Shown here in pieces: positions 18,471-27,743 of a DNA stretch of 64,000 nucleotides. Position numbers and translations under genes: made by a program. Position 1 is the stretch's first letter. Each line of letters opens with the position of its first letter. The DNA lies in assembly GCF_002198665.1 (NCBI RefSeq), contig NZ_MWLM01000062.1, positions 1-64,000 of the forward strand, given 5' to 3'. Source of the DNA: Novosphingobium sp. B 225. GTDB lineage: Bacteria > Pseudomonadota > Alphaproteobacteria > Sphingomonadales > Sphingomonadaceae. The notes beneath the pieces are model-generated. The model was not told the DNA's origin. It was given only the letters and a program-made list of their open reading frames with translations, and did no database searches.

Positions 18471-18877
18471 GCCGCCGGGTCCGGGGCGCGGAAGATCAGC
18501 TTTTCGCGCAGCAACCAGGTGGCGGTGAACGACACCGCGATCGCGGCCAGCTTGGCCAGGCGCGGATCGATGCCAAGCGACGTGCCCGTGCCGACGATCC
18601 CGGTGGTCAGCGCCAGTCCGAACAGTGCGGACATCACGAACAGTGCCTTTTGCCGGGTCCGTTCGGGCCCGCGGTCAGCGACCCCCTGGGTAAATACGGC
18701 GCGGCTGGAGAGCAGCCAGTGCGCGACGATCCCCAGCGAATAACCAGCCGCCGCCGCAGGGGCGGGTGGCACCTCAAGCTGCAGCAGCAGCAGGAACGAG
18801 CCCAGATCCACCCCCAGCGCCACCCCGCTGGCAGCCAGATAGCGCAGCAGCACGATTTCGGTGAGACGGCGCAGCAT
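18467..18877 (-). CDS. GtrA-family membrane protein
   Basis: This 136-residue protein has four predicted helices in the GtrA pattern, starting with LLRYLAASGVALGVDL. GtrA proteins are thought to move polyprenyl-linked sugars across the inner membrane. The gene overlaps the GT-C-like gene by four bases, so the two are likely partners: one flips the carrier and the other transfers the sugar. It follows the flavoprotein gene with almost no gap. Confidence 0.88.
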   Translation of the reverse strand: MLRRLTEIVLLRYLAASGVALGVDLGSFLLLLQLEVPPAPAAAAGYSLGIVAHWLLSSRAVFTQGVADRGPERTRQKALFVMSALFGLALTTGIVGTGTSLGIDPRLAKLAAIAVSFTATWLLREKLIFRAPDPAA

Positions 18878-18881
18878 GGCG

Positions 18882-20489
18882 TCAGGCCGCGTCGCGCTTG
18901 TCCGCCGCGATCCGTTCGGGCACTTCGCGCAGCGATGCCAGCGCCGCGGCCTGATCCTCGCTCACTTCGCGCCGCGCGGTGGGCAGCGCGGCTTCGGCGC
19001 CTTCATCCCCCGCTTCGTGGTATTCGGCGTCTTCGTTGACGCACCACACGTCATAGACACGGGCTTCGGCGAGGATATTTTCCGCCGTCAGCATCGCGGT
19101 CATCATCGCGTGGTCCTGATTGTTGTAGCGGTGCATCCCGTTGCGCCCGACCATGTGCAGTGTCGGATGGGCCGCTTCCAGTTCGTGGCGCATCGCCGCG
19201 ACGTGGCGGGCATAGTCCTCGTCATAGACCGGATAGGCCTTTTCCTGCCGGACCACGACGCCGCCGATCACCTGTTCGGCCGAAACCAGCCCCAGGATCG
19301 CGAGTTCGCGGGTGGCCAGTTCGACCAGTTCGGCATCGGGCATCGACCACAGGCCGTCACCTTCGAAGCAGAAGTATTCGAGGCCAACGCAGGCCACGCT
19401 TTCATCGGGCACCATTTCGGGCGACCACGACCGGAAGTTCTGGATCCGCCCGACCTGGACTTTCGAATCGTGGATGTAGATCCAGTTGTCCGGGAAGAGA
19501 TCATCACTGCGGATCTTGAGCGCGACAGTCAGGAAATCGCGGTAGCGCAATTGCTTGGCCTGCAGGCTGGTATCGGGCAGCGGGTGCAGCCGGGCGGCGA
19601 GTTCGCGCATCGGTGCCGAGCTGATCGCATGGCGCGCGCGCACCACCGTATCGCCGGAATCGTGGCTGGCAGTCATGCGCCAGCCGCCATTGCCATCGCT
19701 GGCCAGCTGCTTGAGCGCATGGCCCATCAGCACTTCGCCCTTGCCGGTGGCCAGGATCTTGTCACGCGCGGCATCCCACATCATGCCCGGCCCCAGCCGC
19801 GGATAGCGGAAGGTTTCGAGCAGGGTCTTGGTCTGCATCCCGTCATTGGGGGCCTTGTTCAGCCCCAGGCTGCGCTTCAGCCCATCGATCACCGCGCCCC
19901 ACAGCGACAGCCCCTTGATCCGCTGCGCGGCCCAATCGGCGCTCATTTCATCACAGGGCATGCCCCAGACCTTTTCGGTGTAGGTCTTGAAGAAGATCGA
20001 ATAGAGCTTTTGCCCGAACTGGTTGACGGTCCAGTCCTCAAAGCTTTTCACCCGCTTGTTCGGGAACGCCTTGGCCTTGGCAAAGCTGACCATGCACAGC
20101 GTAGAGCGCACGATCCCCAGGTTCCACAGCGCTTCGAACGCGCGCAGCGGGTAGGAATAGAATTTGCCCTCGTAATAGATCCGGCTCATCCGCGGGCGGC
20201 TGATGAAATCGTCGGGCAGGATCTCGTTCCACAGATCGACCACCTGCTTGCTCTTGGAAAAGAAGCGGTGCCCGCCGATGTCGAAGCGATAGCCTTCGTG
20301 TTCAACCGTGCGGCTGATCCCGCCGACATAGGTCTTGTCCTGTTCGATGATCGCCACGGAAAGCCCGGCCTTGGTCAGCAGGTAACCGGCGGTCAGCCCG
20401 GCAGGCCCCGCCCCGATAATCGCGACATCGACCTGGCGTTCACGCTGCGGCGCGGAATTCAGCGCCCCCGGATAAGCTGAAACGGACAT
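18882..20489 (-). CDS. FAD-dependent oxidoreductase, UDP-galactopyranose-mutase-like
   Basis: This 535-residue flavoprotein opens with an ADP-binding fold ([13 protein letters not shown]), followed by [20 protein letters not shown]. That motif is shared by UDP-galactopyranose mutase and protoporphyrinogen-oxidase-like proteins. The middle [20 protein letters not shown] also fits this group. The acidic C-terminal extension (about 40 residues) is unusual. Being upstream of GtrA and a GT-C-like gene suggests a role in nucleotide-sugar or polyprenyl-sugar chemistry. True mutase activity is not established. Confidence 0.85.
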   Translation of the reverse strand: MSVSAYPGALNSAPQRERQVDVAIIGAGPAGLTAGYLLTKAGLSVAIIEQDKTYVGGISRTVEHEGYRFDIGGHRFFSKSKQVVDLWNEILPDDFISRPRMSRIYYEGKFYSYPLRAFEALWNLGIVRSTLCMVSFAKAKAFPNKRVKSFEDWTVNQFGQKLYSIFFKTYTEKVWGMPCDEMSADWAAQRIKGLSLWGAVIDGLKRSLGLNKAPNDGMQTKTLLETFRYPRLGPGMMWDAARDKILATGKGEVLMGHALKQLASDGNGGWRMTASHDSGDTVVRARHAISSAPMRELAARLHPLPDTSLQAKQLRYRDFLTVALKIRSDDLFPDNWIYIHDSKVQVGRIQNFRSWSPEMVPDESVACVGLEYFCFEGDGLWSMPDAELVELATRELAILGLVSAEQVIGGVVVRQEKAYPVYDEDYARHVAAMRHELEAAHPTLHMVGRNGMHRYNNQDHAMMTAMLTAENILAEARVYDVWCVNEDAEYHEAGDEGAEAALPTARREVSEDQAAALASLREVPERIAADKRDAA

Positions 20490-20537
20490 CTTGCCCCCAT
20501 TGGATTGACCAGGGCAGAAGTGAAGGAAAATGCCTAA

Positions 20538-21212
20538 TCACTGGTTAACGCGCACCGCCTTTTGCGCAGGCGGGGGGGCATGGCTGCGGGTCTGGAGCTG
20601 GTGGACGATCAGCGCCAGCTCATCCATCCGGAAGGCTTCCTGAAACACCAGCCCATGCGCCGCGCCGCGCCGCCAGCGCACCCGCGCGTGGCGCTGGGGC
20701 AGGCCGGGGGCCTCCAGCCGGACCTGCTGGCCCAGCGCGAACCCGGGTTCGGCCTCAACCAGCGCGCCTTGCTGCGACAGGTCGCACAGCTGCCCAAGGC
20801 GGCTTGCCCCGCCATCGGCGGTTACCAGCACCGGCAGTTCCAGCCTGAGCCGGATCGAGCGTTTGGGGAACGGGGAGCTTTCGTCCATAAGCGCATGGAC
20901 ATCGATCGGCCCTTCGGCAAACCGGAAACCGGCATGGCCTTCGCGCTGCCACACGGGTTCCACCGCATAGCGATCGCCATTGCCCAGTTCGAGTTCGAAT
21001 TGCGATGCTTCGGGTAGTTCGTGGAACAGCTTGGCCTTGATCCCGCTGGCCGAGGCATCGCGCAGGATACACAGGTATTCGCCCGCAGCCGACACCAGCT
21101 TGCCCGCGCGCAACAGCAGGGTAAAGCGCTGGGCGGCGCGCAGATCGGCAGCGGCCTGCGCAGCGGCATCGCCGTCCGCCTTCGCCTCCGCCTGCTTGCC
21201 CTTGCGCGCCAT
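20538..21212 (-). CDS. PilZ-domain-like protein
   Basis: This 224-residue soluble protein starts with a charged, Ala-rich segment (MARKGKQAEAKAD). The C-terminal half looks like a PilZ domain: RSIRLRLELPVLV, then LCDLSQQGALVEAE in place of the usual DxSxxG, then VRWRRGAAHGLVF. The RxxxR motif is approximate, so cyclic-di-GMP binding is plausible but unproven. The first half (AAQRFTLLLRAGKLVSAAGEYLCILRDAS) looks like a second, degenerate copy of the fold. The ATG at 21212 follows GGAG. Confidence 0.7.
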   Translation of the reverse strand: MARKGKQAEAKADGDAAAQAAADLRAAQRFTLLLRAGKLVSAAGEYLCILRDASASGIKAKLFHELPEASQFELELGNGDRYAVEPVWQREGHAGFRFAEGPIDVHALMDESSPFPKRSIRLRLELPVLVTADGGASRLGQLCDLSQQGALVEAEPGFALGQQVRLEAPGLPQRHARVRWRRGAAHGLVFQEAFRMDELALIVHQLQTRSHAPPPAQKAVRVNQ

Positions 21213-21410
21213 GCCAGTCTCCAGACCGAACCATGCGGGTCCGGCATGCAAGCTGGCTAAACGTTCGTGGCTAAATGCGGGATAAGCGGCGGTTAGGGGG
21301 AATTGCGCAGTCATGCCAACCTGCGGCCTCGCCCCGGTGGGGACGGCTGGGGCAAACGGTTGGGGAATGTGCCCGCCCGGCCACGGGAGCGGGCGGCCTG
21401 CGCGGTCGGA

Positions 21411-21586
21411 ATGGTTCACGCAGAGGCGCAGAGGAAGAAAGGGAGGCGCAGAGGGAGTTTGCCGAGCCGTAGGCTCTTCCAATCATTTCGGTGCGGTTGG
21501 GGCCACCATTGGAGAGATGGGCGGCTGCGCCGCAAGCTCCACCTCTCTGCGCCTCTCTTCTGCCTCTGCGCCTCTGCGTGATCCAT
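21411..21586. repeat. palindromic intergenic repeat, copy A
   Basis: The element opens with ATGGTTCACGCAGAGGCGCA and closes with the inverse, CTCTGCGCCTCTGCGTGATCCAT. Its inside has GCCGAGCCGTAGGCTCT and GGCGGCTGCGCCGC, which form smaller hairpins. It shares ends and plan with copies B, C and D. It lies between the PilZ-like gene and tRNA-Leu, with no open frame of its own. Confidence 0.85.
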
Positions 21587-21630
21587 TCAGGTCCATCATG
21601 CGCCTGAACGGCCATGAGGCGGAAAGAACC

Positions 21631-21715
21631 TGGTGCGGGCGGCGGGACTCGAACCCGCACGAGCAAGGCTCAGGGGATTTTAAGTCCCCGGCGTCTACCA
21701 TTCCGCCACGCCCGC
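21631..21715 (-). tRNA. tRNA-Leu (TAA)
   Basis: Minus strand, 85 bases with an encoded CCA end. Acceptor arms GCGGGCG and CGCCCGC close the cloverleaf. The anticodon loop CTTAAAA contains TAA. A long variable arm (TGAGCCTTGCTCG region) and T-arm GGTTCGAGTCC confirm a class-II leucine tRNA. Confidence 0.96.
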
Positions 21716-21836
21716 ACTGGCAAGCGTCATAGAATGCTTGCGGGCAGCGTCAAATAGTCAGGTCGACATCGGACGTATCCCCCTCCCGCAAGCGGAAGGG
21801 GGGAAACAGGGGATCGGCCCGCAGCCCTTTCCCGAA

Positions 21837-22118
21837 TCAATCCGTATTGAGCTTGGCGCGCATTTCCTTGCCGGGCTTGAAATAGGGCACAGCCTTGCCG
21901 GGCACCGAAACGCTTTCGCCGGTGCGCGGATTGCGGCCGGTGCGGGCATCGCGGCTGCGGGTGCTGAACGCACCAAAGCCGCGCAGTTCAACCCGGCCGC
22001 CCTTGGCCAGCCGCGCCGCGATCTCATCAAAGAAGACCGCCACTACTTTTTCGATTTCATCGGCCTTCATGCCGGGATTGTCCCGTGCAAGCGCCTGAAG
22101 CAATTCGGATCGTATCAT
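21837..22118 (-). CDS. ihfB: integration host factor subunit beta
   Basis: This 93-residue DNA-bending protein of the HU/IHF family starts with MIRSELLQALARDNPGM. The DNA-intercalating arm carries RNPRTGESVSVPGKAVPYFK, with the Pro-containing RNP motif. GRVELRGFGAFS is the conserved core. The match is closest to IHF-beta; it pairs with IHF-alpha encoded elsewhere. The start at 22118 follows GGAAAGG. A hairpin-like palindrome at 21779-21802 downstream may end its transcript. Confidence 0.93.
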   Translation of the reverse strand: MIRSELLQALARDNPGMKADEIEKVVAVFFDEIAARLAKGGRVELRGFGAFSTRSRDARTGRNPRTGESVSVPGKAVPYFKPGKEMRAKLNTD

Positions 22119-22285
22119 ATCACACGCCTTTCCGCGGAGCCGCGCGATTACGACTCCGAACCCCCGTTCTGGAAATGAGCGCGGTACGGCTTCCGACCCG
22201 GTACAAGCTGCACTGCTCAAGCCCGGGTTGTGGCAAATCTTGCGCCGCTGCGCAACGCAAGAATGTTATGTTAGATAAGCCTGTA

Positions 22286-22627
22286 TTAACCTTGCGCCAG
22301 CAGATCGGCCGGAGCCAGCCCGAGGCGTTCGATCCGGCGGCGGATCTGCGGCCATTCGCTGGCCAGAAATGCTTCGCGTTCGCTGCGCCGCAGCCGGTCC
22401 GCCGCACCGCGCGCCACGAACATGCCCACGCCGCGCTGAACCTCTACCAGTCCGTCCAGCTGAAACTGCTGATAGGCTTTGGCCACGGTCAGCGGATTGG
22501 CGCCCTGTTCCGCCGCAAAGGCGCGGACCGAAGGAAGCATCGCCCCTTCGCCATAAGTGCCATCGATGATCGCCGCCGCGATCAGATCGCGCAGTTTGAG
22601 ATAGACCGGTTTGCTGGAATTTGACAT
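22286..22627 (-). CDS. GntR-family regulator (YtrA-like)
   Basis: This 113-residue regulator has the GntR winged-helix: PVYLKLRDLIAAAIIDGTY, LPSVRAFAAEQGANPLTVAKAYQQ and LDGLVEVQRGVGMFV. Only a short helical tail follows, as in the YtrA subfamily, which usually controls a neighbouring transporter. Here the divergent neighbour is a peptide transporter gene with two amidohydrolase genes. No clear operator was identified in the gap between them. Confidence 0.9.
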   Translation of the reverse strand: MSNSSKPVYLKLRDLIAAAIIDGTYGEGAMLPSVRAFAAEQGANPLTVAKAYQQFQLDGLVEVQRGVGMFVARGAADRLRRSEREAFLASEWPQIRRRIERLGLAPADLLAQG

Positions 22628-22844
22628 GGTGCATCACTGCCATAATACAGCGCGGCACGCAAGCAAAAATGAGGCCCAGCTTAAGTAAGCGCGCCGCCCG
22701 GCCCGGCCCGCGTTCTGGTATTTCACGGGCGCGCAACATTCTGCTTCCATGGCGCGCAAACCCCGCTAATCTTGCCTCATTCCATCGCGCCAGCCGGGCG
22801 GCCGGCGCCGAGTGCCAAGAGACTAACGGGGAGCCAAAGGCACC

Positions 22845-24683
22845 ATGACCAATCCGATTGACGACGCGGCGGCAGAGCCGGGCGCGGCCGTGGCAGACGC
22901 CAGCAAGATCAACCTCAATGCGCCAAGCGGCCAAGGCGAATGGTTCGGCCATCCGCGCCAGCTGGCCCGGCTGTTCACCACCGAAGCGATGGAACGCTTT
23001 GGTTATTACGGCATGCGCGCACTGCTGACGCTGTATCTGGCGCAGCATTTCCTGTTTTCGGACACCACCACCGCCGGGCTGTATGGCGGGTTCACCGCGC
23101 TGGTGTACCTGACCCCGCTGATCGGCGGGCTGCTCGCCGACCGCTATCTGGGGTCCAAGCGGTCGGTCAAGTTCGGCGCGATCATGATGAGCCTGGGCTA
23201 TACCGTGCTGTGCCTGTCGAGCGTTGGTGGCATGGCCAAACCCTATGCCACGATCGAAGGCCAGCGTTACGAAGTGAGCATCGTCGGCAGCGGCGAAGGC
23301 AAGCAGCAATTCGTGACCGACCAGGGCCAGCAATTGCTGATCAAGGGCAACGAGGACAAGACCGTCTCGCTGCTCGCCAAGGATGGCAGCGAAGTACGCA
23401 AGGTGCCCGCGGGCGAGTTCAAGCCCGATGGCGAACGTTCGGTGCTGTACACGTTCTTCCTGCTGTGCGGCCTCGCGATGGTCACGGTCGGCAACGGGTT
23501 CTTCAAGCCCAATATCTCGACCATTGTCGGGTCGCTCTATGCCGATGGTGATCGCCGCCGCGATGCCGGTTTCACGATCTTCTATATGGGGATCAATCTG
23601 GGTTCGCTGTTTTCGCAGATTCTCTGCCCGCTGCTGGCGGTGGGCATGGGCAGCTGGGGCGGGCTGGGCTGGTGGGCCGGTTTCGCGCTGGCGGCGGCAG
23701 GCATGGGGGTTTCCTGGCTGCTGTTCCAGTTCGATGGCGGCAAGCTGGACGGTTATGGCGATCGCCCGGCCGATGCCCCGGCAGACAAGGACTGGTGGAT
23801 CTACATCGCTTCGGTGCTGGCGATCCCGGTGGTCTACCTGCTGTTCGCGAACCTGATGAATTACGTAAAGCCCGAGGCTGGCAGCGGCTTCATCGGCTAT
23901 ATCTCCACCCTGCCGATCATGGGCAAGATCATGTTCGGAACCTTCCTGGTGGCCGTGCCCGCGATCCTGTTCTGGGCGTGGAAGAACGGCAGCACCCAGG
24001 AATTCCAGATGATGCTGGCAGCAATGGTGCTGATCGTGTTCAACACCGTGTTCTGGACCCTGTTTGAACAGGCCGGTTCTTCGCTGACGCTGTTTGCAGA
24101 CCGCAATACCGACATGAGCGTGTTCGGCCTGTTTTCGATCACTGCCGGGCAGACCCAGTTCTTCAACGCCTTCTTCATCGTCGCACTGGCGCCGCTGTTC
24201 TCGATGATGTGGAATGGCCTTGCCAAGCGCGGGATGGAGCCGGGGATCCCGGTGAAATTCGGTGTCGCGCTGATGGGCGTGGGGCTGGGCTTCCTGTTCC
24301 TGGTCTGGGGCTCGCAATTTGCGGGTGATGATTTCAAGGTCGGGCTGTGGTGGCTGGCCGGGCTTTACCTGATCCATTCGATTGCCGAACTGTGCATTTC
24401 GCCGGTCGGCCTGTCGATGATCACCAAGCTGTCGATTGCACGGATCGTTGGGCTGATGATGGGGGTGTGGTTCCTGTCGATCTCGGTCGCGCAATATGTC
24501 GCGGGCGTGGTCGCGCAGTTCGCCAGTGTTGAAACGGTCGGCGGCGAAGTGACCAACCTCAAGGTCAGCCTCGATACCTATGTCGGGGTGTTCCAGACGA
24601 TCGGGCTGATCTCGGTCGCGATCGGGGTGGTGTTGCTGCTCTTGTCCTGGCCGCTCAAGAAACTGATGCACGGGGTGAAGTAA
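22845..24683 (+). CDS. proton-dependent oligopeptide transporter (POT/PTR2 family)
   Basis: This 612-residue permease has the POT signature E47AMER51FGYYG at 47-56, which couples protons to di- and tripeptide uptake. FFKPNIST is the second PTR2 motif. It is longer than typical bacterial POTs (about 500) because of an insert of about 75 soluble residues after GYTVLCLSSVGG, around 130-200, that probably forms an external domain. Two secreted amidohydrolase-like proteins are encoded directly downstream, so peptide or amide scavenging is the likely common task. The GntR gene diverges from it. Confidence 0.92.
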   Translation: MTNPIDDAAAEPGAAVADASKINLNAPSGQGEWFGHPRQLARLFTTEAMERFGYYGMRALLTLYLAQHFLFSDTTTAGLYGGFTALVYLTPLIGGLLADRYLGSKRSVKFGAIMMSLGYTVLCLSSVGGMAKPYATIEGQRYEVSIVGSGEGKQQFVTDQGQQLLIKGNEDKTVSLLAKDGSEVRKVPAGEFKPDGERSVLYTFFLLCGLAMVTVGNGFFKPNISTIVGSLYADGDRRRDAGFTIFYMGINLGSLFSQILCPLLAVGMGSWGGLGWWAGFALAAAGMGVSWLLFQFDGGKLDGYGDRPADAPADKDWWIYIASVLAIPVVYLLFANLMNYVKPEAGSGFIGYISTLPIMGKIMFGTFLVAVPAILFWAWKNGSTQEFQMMLAAMVLIVFNTVFWTLFEQAGSSLTLFADRNTDMSVFGLFSITAGQTQFFNAFFIVALAPLFSMMWNGLAKRGMEPGIPVKFGVALMGVGLGFLFLVWGSQFAGDDFKVGLWWLAGLYLIHSIAELCISPVGLSMITKLSIARIVGLMMGVWFLSISVAQYVAGVVAQFASVETVGGEVTNLKVSLDTYVGVFQTIGLISVAIGVVLLLLSWPLKKLMHGVK

Positions 24684-24686
24684 GCC

Positions 24687-26090
24687 ATGCGCGCGTCACG
24701 CCTGCTCGCCGCCGCCGCTGCCCTCTCGCTGGTGCTGGGGGGCACCGGGGCGGGGCAGGCGAAGGACAAGGACAAGAAGGCCGACAATCCGGCGGTCTCG
24801 TTCAACAAGAACCCCTATCCTTCGACCTACAAGCCCTATCCCGGTCAGCCCGTGCTGATCACCGGGGCGACGGTTTACGATGGCAAGGGCGGGCAGATTG
24901 AGCGTGGGCAAGTCTTGCTGAAGGACGGCAAAGTCGCCGCTGTCGCCGGGGCCATGGCCGATATGGCCGTGCCCGCCAATGCGCTGCGGATCGACGGGAC
25001 CGGCAAATACGTCACCCCCGGGATCATCGATGTTCATTCGCATCTGGGGGTCTATCCCAGCCCCGGGGTGCAGGCCCATTCGGACGGCAACGAATCGACC
25101 GATCCGACCACGCCCGAGGTTTGGGCCGAACATTCGGTCTGGCCGCATGACCCCGGCTTCAGCCGCGCGCTGGCCAATGGCGGGGTGACCAGCCTGCAAG
25201 TCCTGCCCGGCAGCGCCAATCTGATCGGCGGGCGATCAGCCGTGCTCAAGAACGTCTATGCCCGCACCGTGCAGGGCATGAAATTCCCCGGCGCGCCCTA
25301 TGGCCTGAAAATGGCCTGCGGGGAAAATCCCAAGCGGGTCTATGGCGGCAAGGGCCGGATGCCCAGCACCCGCATGGGCAATTTCGCGGTCAACCGCATG
25401 ACCTGGATCAAAGCGCAGGAATACCGCCGCAAGCGCGATGCCGGCAAGCTGGAAAGCCGCGACCTCGCCATGGAAACGCTGGCGGGCGTGCTTGATGGCG
25501 AAATCAAGATCCAGAACCACTGCTACCGCGCCGATGAAATGGCGCTGGTGCTCGATATGGCGCGGGAATTTGGCTACAAGGTTTCGGCGTTCCATCACGC
25601 AGTCGAAGCCTACAAGATCGGCGATCTGCTGAAAGCGGGTGACGTGTGCAGCGCCGTCTGGGCGGACTGGTGGGGGTTCAAGATGGAATCGCTCGATGCG
25701 ATCCCTGAGAACGCCGGAATTCTCTATAAGGCCGGGGCCTGCGTGGTGATCCATTCGGACGATGCCAACGGGATCCAGCGGCTCAATCAGGAAGCGGCCA
25801 AGGCGCAGGGCGATGCCCGCCGCGCCGGGATCGTCATTTCCGACGGTGAAGTGATCCGCTGGCTGACGCTCAACGCCGCCAAGGCGATCGGGGTCGATCA
25901 GCAGACCGGCAGTCTGGACGCAGGCAAGATGGGCGACGTCGTGCTGTGGAACGCCAACCCGCTCTCCACTTATGCCCGCCCCGAAAAGGTCTGGATCGAC
26001 GGCGCGCTGCTTTACGATGCGCAGAACCCCAAATTGCGCCCGGTCAGCGATTTCGAGCTGGGCCAGAGCGGCGAAGGAGACGTGAAATGA
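24687..26090 (+). CDS. secreted amidohydrolase
   Basis: This 467-residue protein has a cleavable signal peptide (MRASRLLAAAAALSLVLGG...GQAKD) and an amidohydrolase TIM barrel. Metal ligands are visible: HSHLG near residue 113, NHCYRAD (His), FHHAVEAYK (His) and HSDDAN (Asp). It resembles imidazolonepropionase-like dipeptidases of this superfamily. It starts four bases after the POT gene and overlaps the next gene by ATGA. It probably hydrolyses an amide or a dipeptide in the periplasm ahead of uptake. Confidence 0.88.
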   Translation: MRASRLLAAAAALSLVLGGTGAGQAKDKDKKADNPAVSFNKNPYPSTYKPYPGQPVLITGATVYDGKGGQIERGQVLLKDGKVAAVAGAMADMAVPANALRIDGTGKYVTPGIIDVHSHLGVYPSPGVQAHSDGNESTDPTTPEVWAEHSVWPHDPGFSRALANGGVTSLQVLPGSANLIGGRSAVLKNVYARTVQGMKFPGAPYGLKMACGENPKRVYGGKGRMPSTRMGNFAVNRMTWIKAQEYRRKRDAGKLESRDLAMETLAGVLDGEIKIQNHCYRADEMALVLDMAREFGYKVSAFHHAVEAYKIGDLLKAGDVCSAVWADWWGFKMESLDAIPENAGILYKAGACVVIHSDDANGIQRLNQEAAKAQGDARRAGIVISDGEVIRWLTLNAAKAIGVDQQTGSLDAGKMGDVVLWNANPLSTYARPEKVWIDGALLYDAQNPKLRPVSDFELGQSGEGDVK

Positions 26091-27412
26091 GCGCGCTCCG
26101 TCTGACCCTTGCCGCCCTGCTCGCCAGCGCGGCCGCGCCTGCCTTCGCCGATGATTTCGCCGTGACCAATGCCACTCTGGCAATCGGCGATGGCTCCGCG
26201 CCAATCCAGAACGGCACCGTGGTGGTCCGCGCGGGCAAAGTTGTCGCCGCCGGGGCCGGGGTGGCAGTGCCAGCCGGAGTGCGGGTGATCGACGCGCAGG
26301 GCCAGTGGGTCACCCCGGGCCTGGTCGTCGCCGTGACCGATCTTGGCCTGCGCGATGTCGAAGCGGTCGATGACAGCAACGATACCGAAGCGGACAAGAG
26401 CCCGTTCAGCGCCGCGCTGGACATTGCCGCCGCGATCAATCCCGATGATCTGCCGATCCAGGTCGCCCGCGCCGGGGGCGTCACCCGCTCGGCCGTGGCG
26501 CCGCTGGACACCAGCGGCATTTTTGCCGGACAAGGCGCGGTAATCGATCTGGGCACCGATCCCGATGCCGTCACTGCGGCGCGCGCGTTCCAATATGTCG
26601 AACTGGGCGAAACAGGCGCGCAAAAGGCCGGCGGCGGCCGCGTGGCGGTGCAGGCGGCGCTGCGCAATGCCTTTGCCGAAGCGCGCGAACTGGCGCGGCG
26701 CGGCGGCGGACAAGGCGCCGATCCGCGCGTGCAGGACGCTGCGCCCGAACGCCCCGGTGATGCCCTGCTCAACCGTTTCGATGCCGCCGCGCTGGTGCCG
26801 GTGGTGACCGGCAAGCAGCCGCTCTACGCCCATGTCGAACGCGCGGCGGATATCCGCATGGCACTGGGCCTCAAACGCGAATTCCCCGCGCTGAAACTGG
26901 TGCTGGTCGGCGCAACCGAAGGCTGGATGGCGGCAAAGGAACTTGCCGCAGCGGGCGTGCCGGTACTGGCAACGCCGCTCAACGATCTGCCTGACCGGTT
27001 CGAACAGATCGGCGCGACCCAAAGCAATGTCGGGCGCATGGCAGCGGCAGGGGTCAAGGTCTCGCTTGGCGCGTTTTTCGATCAGCCGCGCTATGCCCCG
27101 CAATATGCCGGGAACCTGGTGGCCCTGGCGAAACTGCCGGGCGCAAGCGGACTGACCTGGGGTCAGGCATTGGCATCGATCACCTCCGGCCCGGCCGAAG
27201 CGCTGGGCATGGGCGACAAATTCGGCAGCCTGAAAGCAGGCCGCGCGGGCGACGTGGTGATCTGGGACGGCGACCCGCTCGAGGCAAGCTCGGGCGTGGT
27301 GCGGGTGTTCATCGACGGGGTCGAACAGTCCTTGTCGAACCACCAGACGCGGCTGCGGGATCGGTACAAGGTGCCGGTTGAGGGGGCGCTGCCCAAGGCA
27401 TACGAGTGGTGA
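26087..27412 (+). CDS. secreted amidohydrolase-like protein, metal site lost
   Basis: This 441-residue protein has a signal peptide (MSALRLTLAALLASAAAPAFA) and the N- and C-terminal amidohydrolase parts (INDAQG-like WVTPGL and LKAGRAGDVVIWDGDPLE). The metal-binding HxH after TPGL is missing, replaced by VVAVTDLG. The other barrel ligands are also not evident. It may be an inactive partner that forms a heteromer with the protein encoded directly upstream. The start overlaps that gene and the pair is co-translated. Confidence 0.82.
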   Translation: MSALRLTLAALLASAAAPAFADDFAVTNATLAIGDGSAPIQNGTVVVRAGKVVAAGAGVAVPAGVRVIDAQGQWVTPGLVVAVTDLGLRDVEAVDDSNDTEADKSPFSAALDIAAAINPDDLPIQVARAGGVTRSAVAPLDTSGIFAGQGAVIDLGTDPDAVTAARAFQYVELGETGAQKAGGGRVAVQAALRNAFAEARELARRGGGQGADPRVQDAAPERPGDALLNRFDAAALVPVVTGKQPLYAHVERAADIRMALGLKREFPALKLVLVGATEGWMAAKELAAAGVPVLATPLNDLPDRFEQIGATQSNVGRMAAAGVKVSLGAFFDQPRYAPQYAGNLVALAKLPGASGLTWGQALASITSGPAEALGMGDKFGSLKAGRAGDVVIWDGDPLEASSGVVRVFIDGVEQSLSNHQTRLRDRYKVPVEGALPKAYEW

Positions 27413-27449
27413 GTGGTCGCGGTCCTTTGCTTTAGGACGGCAGGTTTGA

Positions 27450-27628
27450 ATGGTTCGCGCAGAGACGCAGAGAAGAAAACAGAGACGCAGAGAGGGTGCG
27501 CCGAGCCGCAGGCTCTGAAACGATCCCTTTGCCGCGTTTGCCGCAACGGAGCATGGGATAGCGGCTTCGCCGCAGATGCCACTCCTCTGCGTCTCCCTTT
27601 TCTTCTCTGCGCCTCTGCGTGAACCATT
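27450..27628. repeat. palindromic intergenic repeat, copy B
   Basis: The ends are AATGGTTCGCGCAGAGACGC and the inverse CTCTGCGCCTCTGCGTGAACCATT. The inside has GCCGAGCCGCAGGCTCT, nearly the same as in copy A. It fills most of the 331-base gap between the amidohydrolase and NnrU genes; the remainder shows only pyrimidine-rich sequence and no gene. Confidence 0.85.
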
Positions 27629-27743
27629 CCATTCTCCCCGCCAGCACCCAAGGCTGCAGGCTTGTCACTCCCCCTCCCCCTCCACCTCTCCCTCTTGCCA
27701 AGCCCGCACAACCTGATACCATGTTGACGTCGTAAACATAGGA

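Noticed and set aside
16785-18743. 652-codon plus-strand open frame
   Set aside because: It is antisense to the multi-TM protein gene and rich in Arg, Gln and His, as expected from reading a membrane-protein gene backwards.
22266-24671. 801-codon minus-strand open frame
   Set aside because: Antisense to the POT transporter gene; composition is His/Arg/Gln-rich and no domain is visible.
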